Origin: an uncultured Acetobacteraceae bacterium
GTDB taxonomy: Bacteria; Pseudomonadota; Alphaproteobacteria; Acetobacterales; Acetobacteraceae
DNA length: 43,984 nucleotides
NCBI GenBank assembly: GCA_902805625.1
Contig: CADCTL010000216.1
Coordinates: 1 to 43,984 of the forward strand
Direction of reading: 5' to 3'
The notes under the pieces are model-generated. The model did not search any database, had not been told where the DNA came from, and saw only the letters and a program-made list of their open reading frames with translations. Below, in pieces: positions 1-7,784 of the stretch (position 1 is its first letter; the number at the start of each line of letters is the position of its first letter). Made by a program: the position numbers and the translations under genes.

Positions 1-37
1 CCATTCGCCGCCGAGTTCGGAAGGGCCAAAGTCGAGG

Positions 38-1006
38 TCAGCTGTCCAGTGTTATGTTGTTCTCGCGGATCACCCTGCCCCACTTCTCGACCTCGTTGAC
101 GAGAAAGGAACGGCATTGCTCCGGTCCTCCGGCCACCACGTCCGCGCCCTGTTCCTCGATCCGCGCGCGGACTTCGGTGTTCGCCAAAGTGCTGTGCAGA
201 GCGTCCTCCATGCGCTTGAGGATCGCCGGGGGCGTCCCGGCGCGTCCCAGGAACGCCCACCACGTCGGCGCCTCGAAGCCGGCGAAACCCTGCTGCGCGA
301 AGCTCCGGACGCCCGGCACATGCCGCGTTTCGCCCGCGGTGGTGACGCCGAGCGGACGGAGGGTGCCGGCGCGGATGTGCTGGCTGATGATGACGACGTT
401 GGACATGAACAGGGGCACCTGCGCGGACAACGCGTCCTGCAAGGCTGGACCGCCGCCGCGATAGGGTACGTGCGTCAGCCTGAAGCCGCCCTGCTGCTGC
501 AGCAGCGTCGTGGACACGTGGGCCAGCCCCCCCACCCCGGACGAGGCGAAGCTGATCGTGTCCGGGGCCGCTTTCGCCGCGGCGACCACATCCTGGAAGC
601 TGCGCCACGGCGTGGTTTGGTGGGTGACGAGGGCGAGCGGGCCGGTCGCCACCAAGCTGACGGGTGCGAAGCCCTCCGCCAGCTTGTACGGCAGGCGCAT
701 CACCGTTTGGTTGGTCGCTTCGTTGTCGTAGGCGAGCAGCCACGTGTAGCCGTCCGCCGCGGCCCTGGCCGCTTCGATCGCCCCCACAGAGCCGGAAGCG
801 CCGCCCCGGTTCTCTATCACCACCGGCTTGCCCAGCGTTTCGCTCAACTTGGGTTGCAAGATACGGGCGATGGTGTCCGTCGAGCCCCCGGGCGGGAACG
901 GCACGATCAGCCGCACGGGGCGGTCGGGCCAAACGCCTTGCGCCCGCAACACGGCAGGCGCCGCCAGCCCGGCGAGAGTCGATGAAAGGAGGTGACGGCG
1001 ACGCAT
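38..1006 (-). CDS. Bug/TctC-family periplasmic substrate-binding protein
   Basis: A 322-residue extracytoplasmic receptor of the Bug (tripartite tricarboxylate transporter, TctC) family, which captures small carboxylates or related solutes in the periplasm. The N-terminus MRRRHLLSSTLAGLAAPAVL is a signal peptide with a basic n-region ending near Ala-Gln at residues 22-23. Mature-chain hallmarks are RLIVPFPPGGSTDTIAR, the VIENRGGASGSVG loop and a C-terminal helix ending WGRVIRENNITLDS. The reading frame stays open about 92 codons further upstream, but the start at 1006 is preferred because it begins the signal peptide and has GGGAG nearby. No TctA/TctB membrane genes adjoin it, which is usual for the many orphan Bug receptors of Acetobacteraceae and Burkholderiales. 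Ligand unknown. The stub of a second Bug gene lies just upstream. Confidence 0.93.
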   Translation of the reverse strand: MRRRHLLSSTLAGLAAPAVLRAQGVWPDRPVRLIVPFPPGGSTDTIARILQPKLSETLGKPVVIENRGGASGSVGAIEAARAAADGYTWLLAYDNEATNQTVMRLPYKLAEGFAPVSLVATGPLALVTHQTTPWRSFQDVVAAAKAAPDTISFASSGVGGLAHVSTTLLQQQGGFRLTHVPYRGGGPALQDALSAQVPLFMSNVVIISQHIRAGTLRPLGVTTAGETRHVPGVRSFAQQGFAGFEAPTWWAFLGRAGTPPAILKRMEDALHSTLANTEVRARIEEQGADVVAGGPEQCRSFLVNEVEKWGRVIRENNITLDS

Positions 1007-1178
1007 GGACGACTCCCGGAAAAGAACGGCTGTACACCGTGGGCTTGGCCTACCACGCGACTGCGGGGAAGTCGCCACGCCTCCCGGGTACCTCACGCGT
1101 TCGGAACGATTGGGATGATCACCAACGCCGGCGCCGCGTGCTGACCGTGCCAAAACGGCTAGCACGCGGGAAGGATAC

Positions 1179-1332
1179 TCAACTATCGAGAGAGATGTTG
1201 TTGTCACGGATGACGCGGCCCCACTTTTCGATTTCGCTGTTGACGAAGCGGCGGCAACGCTCCGGGCCGCCCGCCAACACATCGATGCCGTTCTCGATAC
1301 GCTCGCGGATCTCGGGCTGGTTGAGTACGCCG
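1179..1332 (-). pseudogene. C-terminal remnant of a second Bug/TctC receptor gene
   Basis: On the minus strand the DNA reads an open frame ending VIRDNNISLDS then TGA at 1179-1181. It includes QPEIRERIENGIDVLAGG, PERCRRF and EIEKWGRV. This closely parallels the last ~45 residues of the neighbouring intact Bug receptor (ARIEEQGADVVAGGPEQCR...WGRVIRENNITLDS). The frame runs into the left inverted repeat of the insertion sequence at 1333, and no matching N-terminal part is visible beyond the right end at 2330. It is therefore a dead gene: a tandem paralogue that lost ~85% of its length through IS insertion plus deletion. Homology is read directly by eye; the deletion is inferred. Confidence 0.85.
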
Positions 1333-1347
1333 CTTGCTCTGTTGAAA
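1333..1347 (+). repeat. left terminal inverted repeat of the IS
   Basis: CTTGCTCTGTTGAAA; the exact reverse complement occurs at 2316-2330. It marks the border with the truncated Bug gene. Confidence 0.85.
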
Positions 1348-1404
1348 CCCTGACCTGCCCCGGGTGGTTCGGGTGGCTTTCGGCCCTGGGCCGGGAGGCG
1401 GTGG

Positions 1405-2312
1405 ATGCGGAGGATGTCGAAGTCGGCGGTGAGGGTGGCGCGGGAGGCGCTGGCGGCGGGGCGGGCGGCCTTGCCGGAACACGGGAGCCGGTTCTCGCGT
1501 CGGGATCACACGCAGGCGCAGCTGTTCGCCCTCCTCGTGTTGCGGCGGTTCCTGCGCACCGACTACCGGGGTGTCGTGGCGCTCGTCGCAGAGTGGTCCG
1601 AGCTACGGCACGTCCTCGGGCTGACGACGGTGCCGCACCACTCGACGCTGGCCCACGCCGCCCGACGGCTTCCGGCGGACGCGGAGGCCGGGGGGCCTAT
1701 GGCGGCGCCCAGGCCGCAGTCGTCCGACGCGCCCGTCGGCGCGGCCTGATCGACCCCGCGCCCGTGGCCGCGGTGGATGCGACCGGACTCGAGACGCGCC
1801 ACGTCGGCGGCTACTTCGGGCTGCGGCGCGGAGGAGAAGGCCACCGCCAGCGCGCCTGGCCGAAGCTCACCGCCGTCGTCCACGTCCGCTCGCACCTCAT
1901 CCTCGGTGCCGTGCCGGGCGTCGGCCCGAGCCAGGACTCGCCCGACTCCACCCCGGCCATGCGGCAAGCCGCAGGGCTGGTTCGGATCGACACCGCCCTC
2001 GGCGACGCGGGCTACGGCGCCGAGCACAACCACCGCCTCTGCCGTGAGGACCTCGGCATCCGCCAGGCGGTGATCCGCCTCAACCGCCGTAACACCGGTC
2101 GCCGCTGGCCGAAGACGCCTTGCCGGCGCGCGATGCGGCATCGCTTCCCGAAAGCCCTCTACAACGGGCGTTGGCACGCCGAGAGCGGGTTCAGCCAGCA
2201 CAAACGACGCCTCGGTTCAGCCCTGACCGCGCGCGGCGACGCATCCCAGGCCCGCGAACTCGCCCTCCGCATCCTCACCCACAACCTCATGCTCCTCGCC
2301 GAAACCGCGTGA
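1405..2312 (+). CDS. IS4-type DDE transposase, N- and C-terminal halves in different frames
   Basis: The first part (ATG 1405 to a stop at 1747-1749) encodes the N-terminal region: SRFSRRDHTQAQLFALLVLR, FLRTDYRGVVAL, HSTLAHAARRL. The catalytic part lies in the frame one base earlier and ends with TGA at 2310-2312. It has the first Asp in AAVDATGLETRHV, the second in DTALGDAGYGAEHNH and the Glu in WHAESGFSQHKRRLGS, then a typical ILTHNLMLL tail. A -1 shift near the run of six G at 1690-1695 joins the two without losing residues (an in-register GGG-to-GGG slip is possible). Either programmed frameshifting or slippage makes the full ~300-residue enzyme, or the gene is a mutational pseudogene. 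The sequence alone cannot decide. Confidence 0.8.
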
Positions 2313-2315
2313 GCC

Positions 2316-2330
2316 TTTCAACAGAGCAAG
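2316..2330 (-). repeat. right terminal inverted repeat of the IS
   Basis: TTTCAACAGAGCAAG, the exact reverse complement of 1333-1347, starting four bases after the transposase stop codon. Confidence 0.85.
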
Positions 2331-2515
2331 GCCAGCTCATAGTAGGAGGCGTGGCCTTTGCTGCCGTGGAAGTGCCGTTCGCTTCACCGCGGAACAGACC
2401 GAAGGACCAGCGAGACTGATCGACGCCCAAATTCGACAGGCAGGGCCGGGAAGCTGTTTGGGCCCCCCGCCCAGCCGCCCTATCTCTCCCCCACGCTCGG
2501 GAGGAGGACCATCGC

Positions 2516-3709
2516 ATGCCGGACGCCACCGTCGCCCCCTCGGAAGCCTGCATCGTCGGCTGGGCGCACACGCCCTTTGGCAAGCTGGACGAGCCCGACC
2601 TCGAGTCCCTGCTCGCCCGCGTCGGCCGGGCCGCCATCGAGGACGCAGGGATCGAACCCGCCGAGGTGGATGCCGGCTTCGTAGGCGTCTTCGGGGAAGG
2701 CTTCACGCAGCAAGGCTTCCCGTCCTCCCTGGTGCTGCATTCCATCCCGGAGTTGCGCTTCAAGCCGCTGACCCGGTTCGAGAACGCCTGCGCCACCGGC
2801 AGCGCCGCCATCCACGGCGCGCTGGATTTCCTGGCCGCCAAGCGCGGCCGCTTTGCCCTGGTGCTCGGCGCCGAGAAGATGACGGCCACGCCGGCTGCCA
2901 AGGTGGGCGAACTCCTGCTCTCGGCCAGCTACCGCAAGACCGAGCAAGGCATCCAGGGCGGCTTCGCTGGCGTCTTCGCCCGCATCGCCGAGACCTACTT
3001 CCAGCAGCACGGCGACCAGTCCGACGCGCTCGCCGCCATCGCCGCCAAGAACCACGCCAACGGGGTGGACAACCCCTGGGCGCAAATGCGGAAGGACCTC
3101 GGCTTCGAGTTCTGCCGCCGCGAAAGCGAGAAGAACCCCTTCGTCGCCCCACCGCTCAAGCGCACCGATTGCTCCCTGGTGTCGGACGGCGCCGCCGCGC
3201 TGGTCATCACCGACGCCGAGACGGCCCGCGGCATGGGCAAAGCGGTCCGCTTCCGCGCCGCGGTGCAGGTGAACGACTACCTGCCCATAGCCTCCCGCGA
3301 GATCACCCGCTTCGAAGGCCCGCAGGAGGCCTGGAAGCGCGCTCTCGACCAAGCGGACCTCAAAACCGTTACCGACCTCTCCTTCGTCGAGACGCACGAC
3401 TGCTTCACCATCGCCGAGCTGATCGAGTACGAGGCGATGGGCTTGGCGCCGGAAGGGCAGGGCGCCCGCGCCGCGATGGAGGGCTGGACCGCCAAGGACG
3501 GCCGCTTGCCGGTGAACCGCTCCGGCGGCCTGAAGAGCAAGGGCCACCCGATCGGCGCCACCGGCGTCTCCATGCACGCGCTGACCGCCATGCAACTCAC
3601 CGGCACGGCGGGTGCGATGCAACTGCCCAAGGCCGACCTGGGCGGCGTGTTCAACATGGGCGGCGCCGCCGTGGCGAATTACGTCTCCATCCTCGAACGC
3701 GCGAACTGA
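2516..3709 (+). CDS. thiolase-family acyl-CoA acetyltransferase (SCP-x-like)
   Basis: A 397-residue thiolase-fold enzyme, expected in the cytoplasm to catalyse CoA-dependent Claisen condensation or thiolytic cleavage of 3-ketoacyl-CoA. The nucleophilic cysteine sits in NACATGS (Cys92). A second motif is ETHDCFTIAE, and the base histidine lies in GGLKSKGHPIGATG (His344). Where classical thiolases carry a C-terminal Cys-x-Gly, this one reads GGVFNMGGAAVANY, as in the SCP-x/SCP-2-thiolase branch. So substrate and even catalytic direction are uncertain: some members of this branch act on branched or unusual acyl-CoAs. A strong GGGAGGAGG lies about 10 bases before ATG 2516. The stop codon overlaps the start of cutA (TGATG). 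Confidence 0.88.
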   Translation: MPDATVAPSEACIVGWAHTPFGKLDEPDLESLLARVGRAAIEDAGIEPAEVDAGFVGVFGEGFTQQGFPSSLVLHSIPELRFKPLTRFENACATGSAAIHGALDFLAAKRGRFALVLGAEKMTATPAAKVGELLLSASYRKTEQGIQGGFAGVFARIAETYFQQHGDQSDALAAIAAKNHANGVDNPWAQMRKDLGFEFCRRESEKNPFVAPPLKRTDCSLVSDGAAALVITDAETARGMGKAVRFRAAVQVNDYLPIASREITRFEGPQEAWKRALDQADLKTVTDLSFVETHDCFTIAELIEYEAMGLAPEGQGARAAMEGWTAKDGRLPVNRSGGLKSKGHPIGATGVSMHALTAMQLTGTAGAMQLPKADLGGVFNMGGAAVANYVSILERAN

Positions 3710-4152
3710 TGGCGAGCGGCGAGGACCGAGTCCTCTCCGTGTATGTGACGGCCGCCGACGCCGGCGAGGCGAGGCGGATCGGCCGGGCTCTGGTGGAGGA
3801 GGACTTGGCCGCCTGCGTGAACGTCCTCCCCAGCCACACGGCCATCTACCGCTGGGAAGGCAAGCTGGAGGAGGGCGCGGAATGCGCCTTCCTCGCCAAG
3901 ACCACGGCGGCGCGGTTCGAGGCCCTGCGCGCCCGCATCCGCGTCCTGCACAGCTACGCGCTGCCGTGCATCGTCGCCTTCCCGGCCGAGACGGGAGACG
4001 CCGACTTCCTCGACTGGGTGCGCAGCGCCGTGCGCCAAAGCCAGGAAGCGCTCGTTTCAGTCGATCGAAACGAGTACCCTGCGCCCGCCAACAGCCGAGC
4101 GGTGCCCGTCGCCGACGGAAAGAACAAGGAAAGTAAGATCGTAAGGCAGTAA
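3709..4152 (+). CDS. cutA: CutA-like divalent-cation tolerance protein with C-terminal extension
   Basis: A 147-residue CutA1-family protein. Family members form ferredoxin-like trimers linked to metal tolerance; the mechanism is not settled. Core signatures are VLSVYVTAADAGEARRIGRA, ALVEEDLAACVNVLPSHTAI, YRWEGKLEE and RFEALRARIRVLHSYALPCI. The family is usually ~105-115 residues and the fold ends around residue 115 here. The last ~30 residues (from about VDRNEYPAP) are a hydrophilic tail. The final codons and the stop lie in a tandem 8-base repeat. The gene starts in the thiolase stop codon, so the two are translationally coupled. A joint function is not evident. Confidence 0.85.
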   Translation: MASGEDRVLSVYVTAADAGEARRIGRALVEEDLAACVNVLPSHTAIYRWEGKLEEGAECAFLAKTTAARFEALRARIRVLHSYALPCIVAFPAETGDADFLDWVRSAVRQSQEALVSVDRNEYPAPANSRAVPVADGKNKESKIVRQ

Positions 4153-4164
4153 GGTGGTAAGGCG
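4133..4164 (+). repeat. four tandem 8-bp repeats spanning the cutA stop codon
   Basis: Four consecutive imperfect copies of GTAAGRNN: GTAAGATC, GTAAGGCA, GTAAGGTG, GTAAGGCG. The cutA stop TAA lies in the third copy. Because eight is not a multiple of three, gain or loss of a copy upstream of the stop would change the tail reading frame. Confidence 0.8.
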
Positions 4165-4168
4165 ACGT

Positions 4169-4197
4169 GAAAGCGCGCCGCTTCGCGCGCAACTTTC
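4169..4197. terminator. possible bidirectional terminator hairpin between cutA and ispDF
   Basis: GAAAG-CGCGC-CGCTTC-GCGCG-CAA-CTTTC can fold into two stacked 5-bp stems with a 3-base bulge, between the convergent cutA and ispDF genes. There is no clear T-run, so intrinsic termination is only a possibility. Confidence 0.35.
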
Positions 4198-4213
4198 AGC
4201 AGTGCCCGCAAAC
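4175..4213 (+). repeat. intergenic hairpin-plus-CCCGCAAAC repeat, copy A
   Basis: A GC hairpin with TTCGCGCG is followed by CAA and, ~14 bases later, CCCGCAAAC. The same arrangement recurs at 17262-17297. Both copies lie in gaps between convergent genes, suggesting a small dispersed REP-like element. Only two copies are visible here. Confidence 0.45.
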
Positions 4214-4242
4214 GCTTCGATTTGCAGGATTGTTGAAGCCCT

Positions 4243-5400
4243 CTATCCCGGCGGTAACAGCAGCATCGCCGCCGCCTGCGCCGCGATGCCTTCGCCGCGG
4301 CCGGTGAAGCCCAGCCGCTCGGTCGTGGTCGCCTTCACCCCCACCCGCGAGGGCTCCGTTCCCAGCAGCTCCGCCAGCCGCGCTTGCATAGCGTCCCGGT
4401 GCGGGCCGATGCGCGGACGTTCGCAGAGCAGGGTCAGATCGGCGTTCGCCAGCACCCCGCCCCGCGCCGCGATCCGCCCGGCTGCATGGCGCAAGAACTG
4501 GGCGCTGTCAGCGTCCTTCCAGCGCATCTCGCTCGGCGGGAAATGCCGGCCGATGTCGCCCTCGGCCAAGGCCCCGTAGATCGCGTCGCACAGCGCATGG
4601 ATGCCCACGTCGGCGTCCGAGTGCCCTTCCAGCCCGAACTCGCACGGCACGCGGACGCCGCACAGCACCATGGGCCGACCGGCGGCGATCCGGTGCACGT
4701 CGAACCCGGTCCCGATCCGCGGCAGCAGCCCGGCGGAAAGCCCGGCCGCCACCCGGCCCAAGTCCTCTGGGAGGGTGATCTTCACGTTGCTCTCCGAGCC
4801 CTCCACCAACGCCACCGCCTCTCCCGCCGCTTCCAAGAGTTGAGCGTCGTCCGTCGCCTCGCCCGCTACGGCCCGGTGCGCGGCCAGCAGCACAGGAAAG
4901 CGGAAGGCCTGCGGTGTTTGCGCGCGCCAAAGGCCCTCGCGCGGCACCGTCGCGGCGATCCGTCCCCCGTCGTCCTCGCGCTTCAGGGTGTCCGTCACCC
5001 GCTGGGCCGGTATGGCGCCAGGCGCTGTTTCCAATGCCGCGAGCAGGCGCGCCACCGTGCCCGCCGGCACCACCGGCCGGGCGGCGTCATGCACCAGCAC
5101 CGCGTCCGGCGGTGGCGCGGCCGCCGCGAGCGCCTCTAACCCGGCCCGCACGCTGCCCTGTCGAGTGTCGCCGCCCGGCACCGGCGGCAGCGCCGGCAGC
5201 CCGCCGAGCAGCGATGAAATCCGCGCCTCCTCGCCGGCGGCGCAAACGGGCAGGATGCGATCCACCAGCCCGTCCCGCAGCAGCGCCTCCGCCGCGTGGC
5301 GGAGCACCGGGCGGCCGAGCAGGGGCAGGTACTGCTTGGGCATGTCGGCGCCGAACCGGGCGCCCCGACCGGCCGCCATCAACAGGGCTGAAACGCGCAT
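4243..5400 (-). CDS. ispDF: bifunctional MEP-pathway enzyme IspD-IspF
   Basis: A 385-residue fusion for two non-consecutive steps of the methylerythritol-phosphate route to isoprenoids. Residues 1-~225 are the IspD cytidylyltransferase (makes CDP-methylerythritol): [20 protein letters not shown] is the nucleotide-binding loop and VLVHDAARP is also conserved. Residues ~228-385 are the IspF 2,4-cyclodiphosphate synthase: [10 protein letters not shown] carries the metal ligands Asp234 and His236, with His260 in GHSDAD and [15 protein letters not shown] near the end. Such ispDF fusions are typical of Alphaproteobacteria. The gene is divergent from dusB across a 99-bp gap and convergent with cutA. 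Confidence 0.96.
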   Translation of the reverse strand: MRVSALLMAAGRGARFGADMPKQYLPLLGRPVLRHAAEALLRDGLVDRILPVCAAGEEARISSLLGGLPALPPVPGGDTRQGSVRAGLEALAAAAPPPDAVLVHDAARPVVPAGTVARLLAALETAPGAIPAQRVTDTLKREDDGGRIAATVPREGLWRAQTPQAFRFPVLLAAHRAVAGEATDDAQLLEAAGEAVALVEGSESNVKITLPEDLGRVAAGLSAGLLPRIGTGFDVHRIAAGRPMVLCGVRVPCEFGLEGHSDADVGIHALCDAIYGALAEGDIGRHFPPSEMRWKDADSAQFLRHAAGRIAARGGVLANADLTLLCERPRIGPHRDAMQARLAELLGTEPSRVGVKATTTERLGFTGRGEGIAAQAAAMLLLPPG

Positions 5401-5461
5401 GGAGACGGAGGTCTAGCCTCCTGTGTCCCTCCGGAACAGTGGCTTGTTCCGCGATGGCGTG

Positions 5462-5490
5462 TTGCGCCGCGGCCGCAGTTGGCGTATTTT
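5462..5490 (+). promoter_or_regulatory. candidate promoter for the dusB-ntr operon (possibly leaderless)
   Basis: TTGCGC at 5462-5467 and TATTTT at 5485-5490 are separated by 17 bases, a sigma-70-like arrangement in the ispDF/dusB divergent gap. Transcription would begin about 5496-5498, almost at the dusB ATG (5500), and there is no Shine-Dalgarno sequence before that ATG. The -10 also lies inside a small dyad, TTGG...CCAA at 5479-5496. The assignment is by eye and not tested. Confidence 0.35.
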
Positions 5491-5499
5491 GCCCAAATC

Positions 5500-6609
5500 A
5501 TGAGCATTGCTACGTCCGCAACTCCAGCGGCTGGTTCGGCGCCCGCCTTGCGGCCGCTCGACCTCGGCTGCGGCGTGCGGATCGGGACGCCGGTTTACCT
5601 CGCGCCCATGTCGGGCGTGACGGACCTGCCCTTCCGACGCCTCGCCCGCCGCCTCGGCACCGGCATGGTGGTCAGCGAGATGATCGCCAGCCAAGCCATG
5701 CTGCGCGAGAACCGGCAAACTTTGAAGATGGCGGAGGTGGACGGCTTCGGCGCGCCCTCCGCCGTGCAGCTCGCCGGCTGCGAGCCGCAGGTGATGGCCG
5801 ACGCGGCGCGGCTCGCCGTGGACCGCGGCGCGGCCGTGGTGGACATCAATTTCGGCTGCCCGGTGAAGAAGGTGGCGGTCGGCCAGCAAGCCGGCAGCGC
5901 CTTGATGCGCGACGAGGCCCGGGCCGCCCGCATCCTGGAAGCCACCGTGCGCGCTGTGCCCGTGCCGGTCACGCTCAAGATGCGGATGGGCTGGGACCAC
6001 CGGAGCCTGAACGCCCCGAGCCTCGCCCGCGTGGCCGAGGAGTGCGGCATCCGCCTCGTCACCGTCCACGGCCGCACCCGCCAGCAGCTCTACACCGGCA
6101 CCGCCGATTGGGCTTTCGTCCGGAGCGTGAAAGACGCCGTCCGCATCCCGGTGCTGGTCAACGGCGACATCCTTTCCCCAGAGGACGCCGCCGAGGCGCT
6201 CCGCCGCTCCGGCGCGGACGGCGTGATGCTGGGGCGCGGCTGCTACGGCCGGCCGTGGTTCCCCCGCCAAGTGGCGGAGTACCTTTCCACCGGCACGACG
6301 GCGGTTGAGCCCTCCCTGGCCGAGCAGCTCGCCGTCTTGCTGGAGCACTTTCGTGACATGCTGTCGCATCACGGCACAGCCACCGGGCTGCGCCTGTCCC
6401 GCAAGCACGTCGCCTGGTACTCCAAAGGCTTGCCGGGCTCGGCCGAGTTCCGCGCCCGGGTCAACGCGTTGGAAGACGCGCCGGCGGTCGAGGCGCTGAT
6501 CGAGGGCTTCTACCGGCCCCTGCTGGACCAGGGCCTCGAAGCCGCCCGGGCCGCCTTCCACGCGCGTGGATTGTCCAAGGAAGCCGAAGCGGGGAGGCTG
6601 GCCGCTTGA
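5500..6609 (+). CDS. dusB: tRNA-dihydrouridine synthase DusB/NifR3
   Basis: A 369-residue flavoenzyme that reduces specific uridines in tRNA to dihydrouridine. FMN-binding and catalytic signatures are VYLAPMSGVTDLPFRRLARR, VVDINFGCPVKKV with catalytic Cys120, VTLKMRMGW, RLVTVHGRTRQQLYTG and the phosphate loop GADGVMLGRGCYGRPW. An in-frame TTG occurs at 5479, but ATG 5500 is preferred; neither has a good ribosome-binding site. As nifR3, this gene heads the ntrBC operon in many Alphaproteobacteria, and here its stop abuts ntrB. It is likely co-transcribed with the nitrogen-regulation genes. Confidence 0.95.
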   Translation: MSIATSATPAAGSAPALRPLDLGCGVRIGTPVYLAPMSGVTDLPFRRLARRLGTGMVVSEMIASQAMLRENRQTLKMAEVDGFGAPSAVQLAGCEPQVMADAARLAVDRGAAVVDINFGCPVKKVAVGQQAGSALMRDEARAARILEATVRAVPVPVTLKMRMGWDHRSLNAPSLARVAEECGIRLVTVHGRTRQQLYTGTADWAFVRSVKDAVRIPVLVNGDILSPEDAAEALRRSGADGVMLGRGCYGRPWFPRQVAEYLSTGTTAVEPSLAEQLAVLLEHFRDMLSHHGTATGLRLSRKHVAWYSKGLPGSAEFRARVNALEDAPAVEALIEGFYRPLLDQGLEAARAAFHARGLSKEAEAGRLAA

Positions 6610-6617
6610 GGAGCGGG

Positions 6618-7784
6618 TTGGCGACCAAGCCGCGCGGCGGCGGCTCCCGCGCCCCGGAAGCGGTGCCGGTCGCGCTCGCCGTGCCTGGCGCGGTCGCCAT
6701 CCTGTCCGCACTGCCGACGCCGACCGTGGTGCTGGACGGGGAGAACCGCTTCCGTTTCGCCAATCCCGCGGCGGAGGGTTTCTTCAGCCTGTCCGCGCCC
6801 TCCCTGGCGGCGCTCCGGCTCTCCGACCTGCTGCCGGAGGACGGCCGCTTGTTCGCCTTGCTGGCCCAGGTCCGGGCCCACGACGCGCCGGTGTCGGACC
6901 ACGACTTGGTGCTGGAAAGCCCGCGGCTCGACCGCCGCGGCGTGGTGGCCGCGCACGGCGCGCCGTTCCACGACCTGCCCGGCGGCGTGGTGCTCACCGT
7001 GCAGGACGGCTCCACGGCGCGGATGCTGGGCCGGCAACAAAACTTCCTCGGCGCGGCGCGGGGCGCCTCCGCCATGGCGGCCATGCTGGCGCACGAGGTG
7101 AAGAACCCGCTCTCCGGCATCCGCGGCGCGGCCCAGCTCCTGGAGCACGGCGCGTCGGAGAACGACCGCGAGCTGTGCCAGCTCATCCAGGACGAGTCCG
7201 ACCGCATCCGCGACTTGGTGGACCGGATGGACATGTTCTCCGAACGGCCGGTCGAGTTGGCCCCGGTGAACATCCACCAGGTGCTCGACCACGTGAAGCG
7301 GGTGGCCCGGACCGGCTTCGCGTCGCGCATGCGGATCGTCGAGGAGTACGACCCTTCGCTGCCACCCGTCTGGGGCAACCGGGACCAGCTCGTGCAGATC
7401 CTGTTGAATCTTGTGAAGAACGCGGCGGAAGCCGCTGGACCTGAAGGCGGCGCAGGCGAGATCGCCTTGTGCACCGCCTACCACCACGGGGTGCGGATCG
7501 CCGTGCCGGGCAGCAAGGAGCGGATGCACCTGCCCCTGAACGTGAGCGTGCGGGACGACGGGCCGGGCATCCCGGAAGCGGTGCGCGCGACCTTGTTCGA
7601 GCCGTTCGTGTCCACCAAGCGGGGCGGGCAGGGGCTGGGCCTCGCGCTGGTGGCGAAGCTGGTCGCCGACCAGGGCGGGCTGATAGAATGCGACAGCCGG
7701 CCCGGCCGCACGGTGTTCCGCCTTTTGCTGGCGGCGGCGCCGGCCTCGGGCGCCAAGACGGGCAGCGGGGGAGGGGCGCGGTGA
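6618..7784 (+). CDS. ntrB: nitrogen-regulation sensor histidine kinase NtrB
   Basis: A soluble 388-residue kinase that phosphorylates NtrC when nitrogen is limiting and is switched to phosphatase by PII in well-studied relatives. An N-terminal PAS domain spans roughly residues 25-130 ([20 protein letters not shown]). The phosphorylated His159 lies in [20 protein letters not shown]. The ATPase domain has an N-box ([16 protein letters not shown]), DDGPGIPE and [16 protein letters not shown] 6618 is chosen because GAGGAG sits 5-6 bases before it; an in-frame TTG at 6606 overlapping the dusB stop is the alternative. There are no membrane segments, as expected. The 3' end overlaps ntrC by four bases. 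Confidence 0.95.
   Translation: MATKPRGGGSRAPEAVPVALAVPGAVAILSALPTPTVVLDGENRFRFANPAAEGFFSLSAPSLAALRLSDLLPEDGRLFALLAQVRAHDAPVSDHDLVLESPRLDRRGVVAAHGAPFHDLPGGVVLTVQDGSTARMLGRQQNFLGAARGASAMAAMLAHEVKNPLSGIRGAAQLLEHGASENDRELCQLIQDESDRIRDLVDRMDMFSERPVELAPVNIHQVLDHVKRVARTGFASRMRIVEEYDPSLPPVWGNRDQLVQILLNLVKNAAEAAGPEGGAGEIALCTAYHHGVRIAVPGSKERMHLPLNVSVRDDGPGIPEAVRATLFEPFVSTKRGGQGLGLALVAKLVADQGGLIECDSRPGRTVFRLLLAAAPASGAKTGSGGGAR

Larger units (their letters stand above)
1333..2330 (+). mobile_element. ~1.0 kb insertion sequence with 15-bp inverted repeats (DDE transposase)
   Basis: A compact element bounded by a perfect 15-bp inverted repeat, CTTGCTCTGTTGAAA at 1333-1347 and its reverse complement at 2316-2330. 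It encloses a single DDE transposase whose stop codon lies only four bases inside the right repeat. The outer limit of the true terminal repeat may be a few bases shorter (GCTCTGTTGAAA is the core). I see no convincing target-site duplication in the flanks, consistent with a deletion or rearrangement after insertion. The protein looks like the IS4/IS5-type transposases common in Acetobacteraceae, but the exact IS group needs an ISfinder comparison. Confidence 0.85.

Noticed and set aside
1-37. Possible gene end at the left edge
   Set aside because: Too short to judge; no motif visible before the Bug gene stop at 38.
2480-4192. 570-codon minus-strand frame opposite the thiolase and cutA
   Set aside because: It shows no family signature, while the plus strand encodes clear thiolase and CutA motifs with good ribosome-binding sites.
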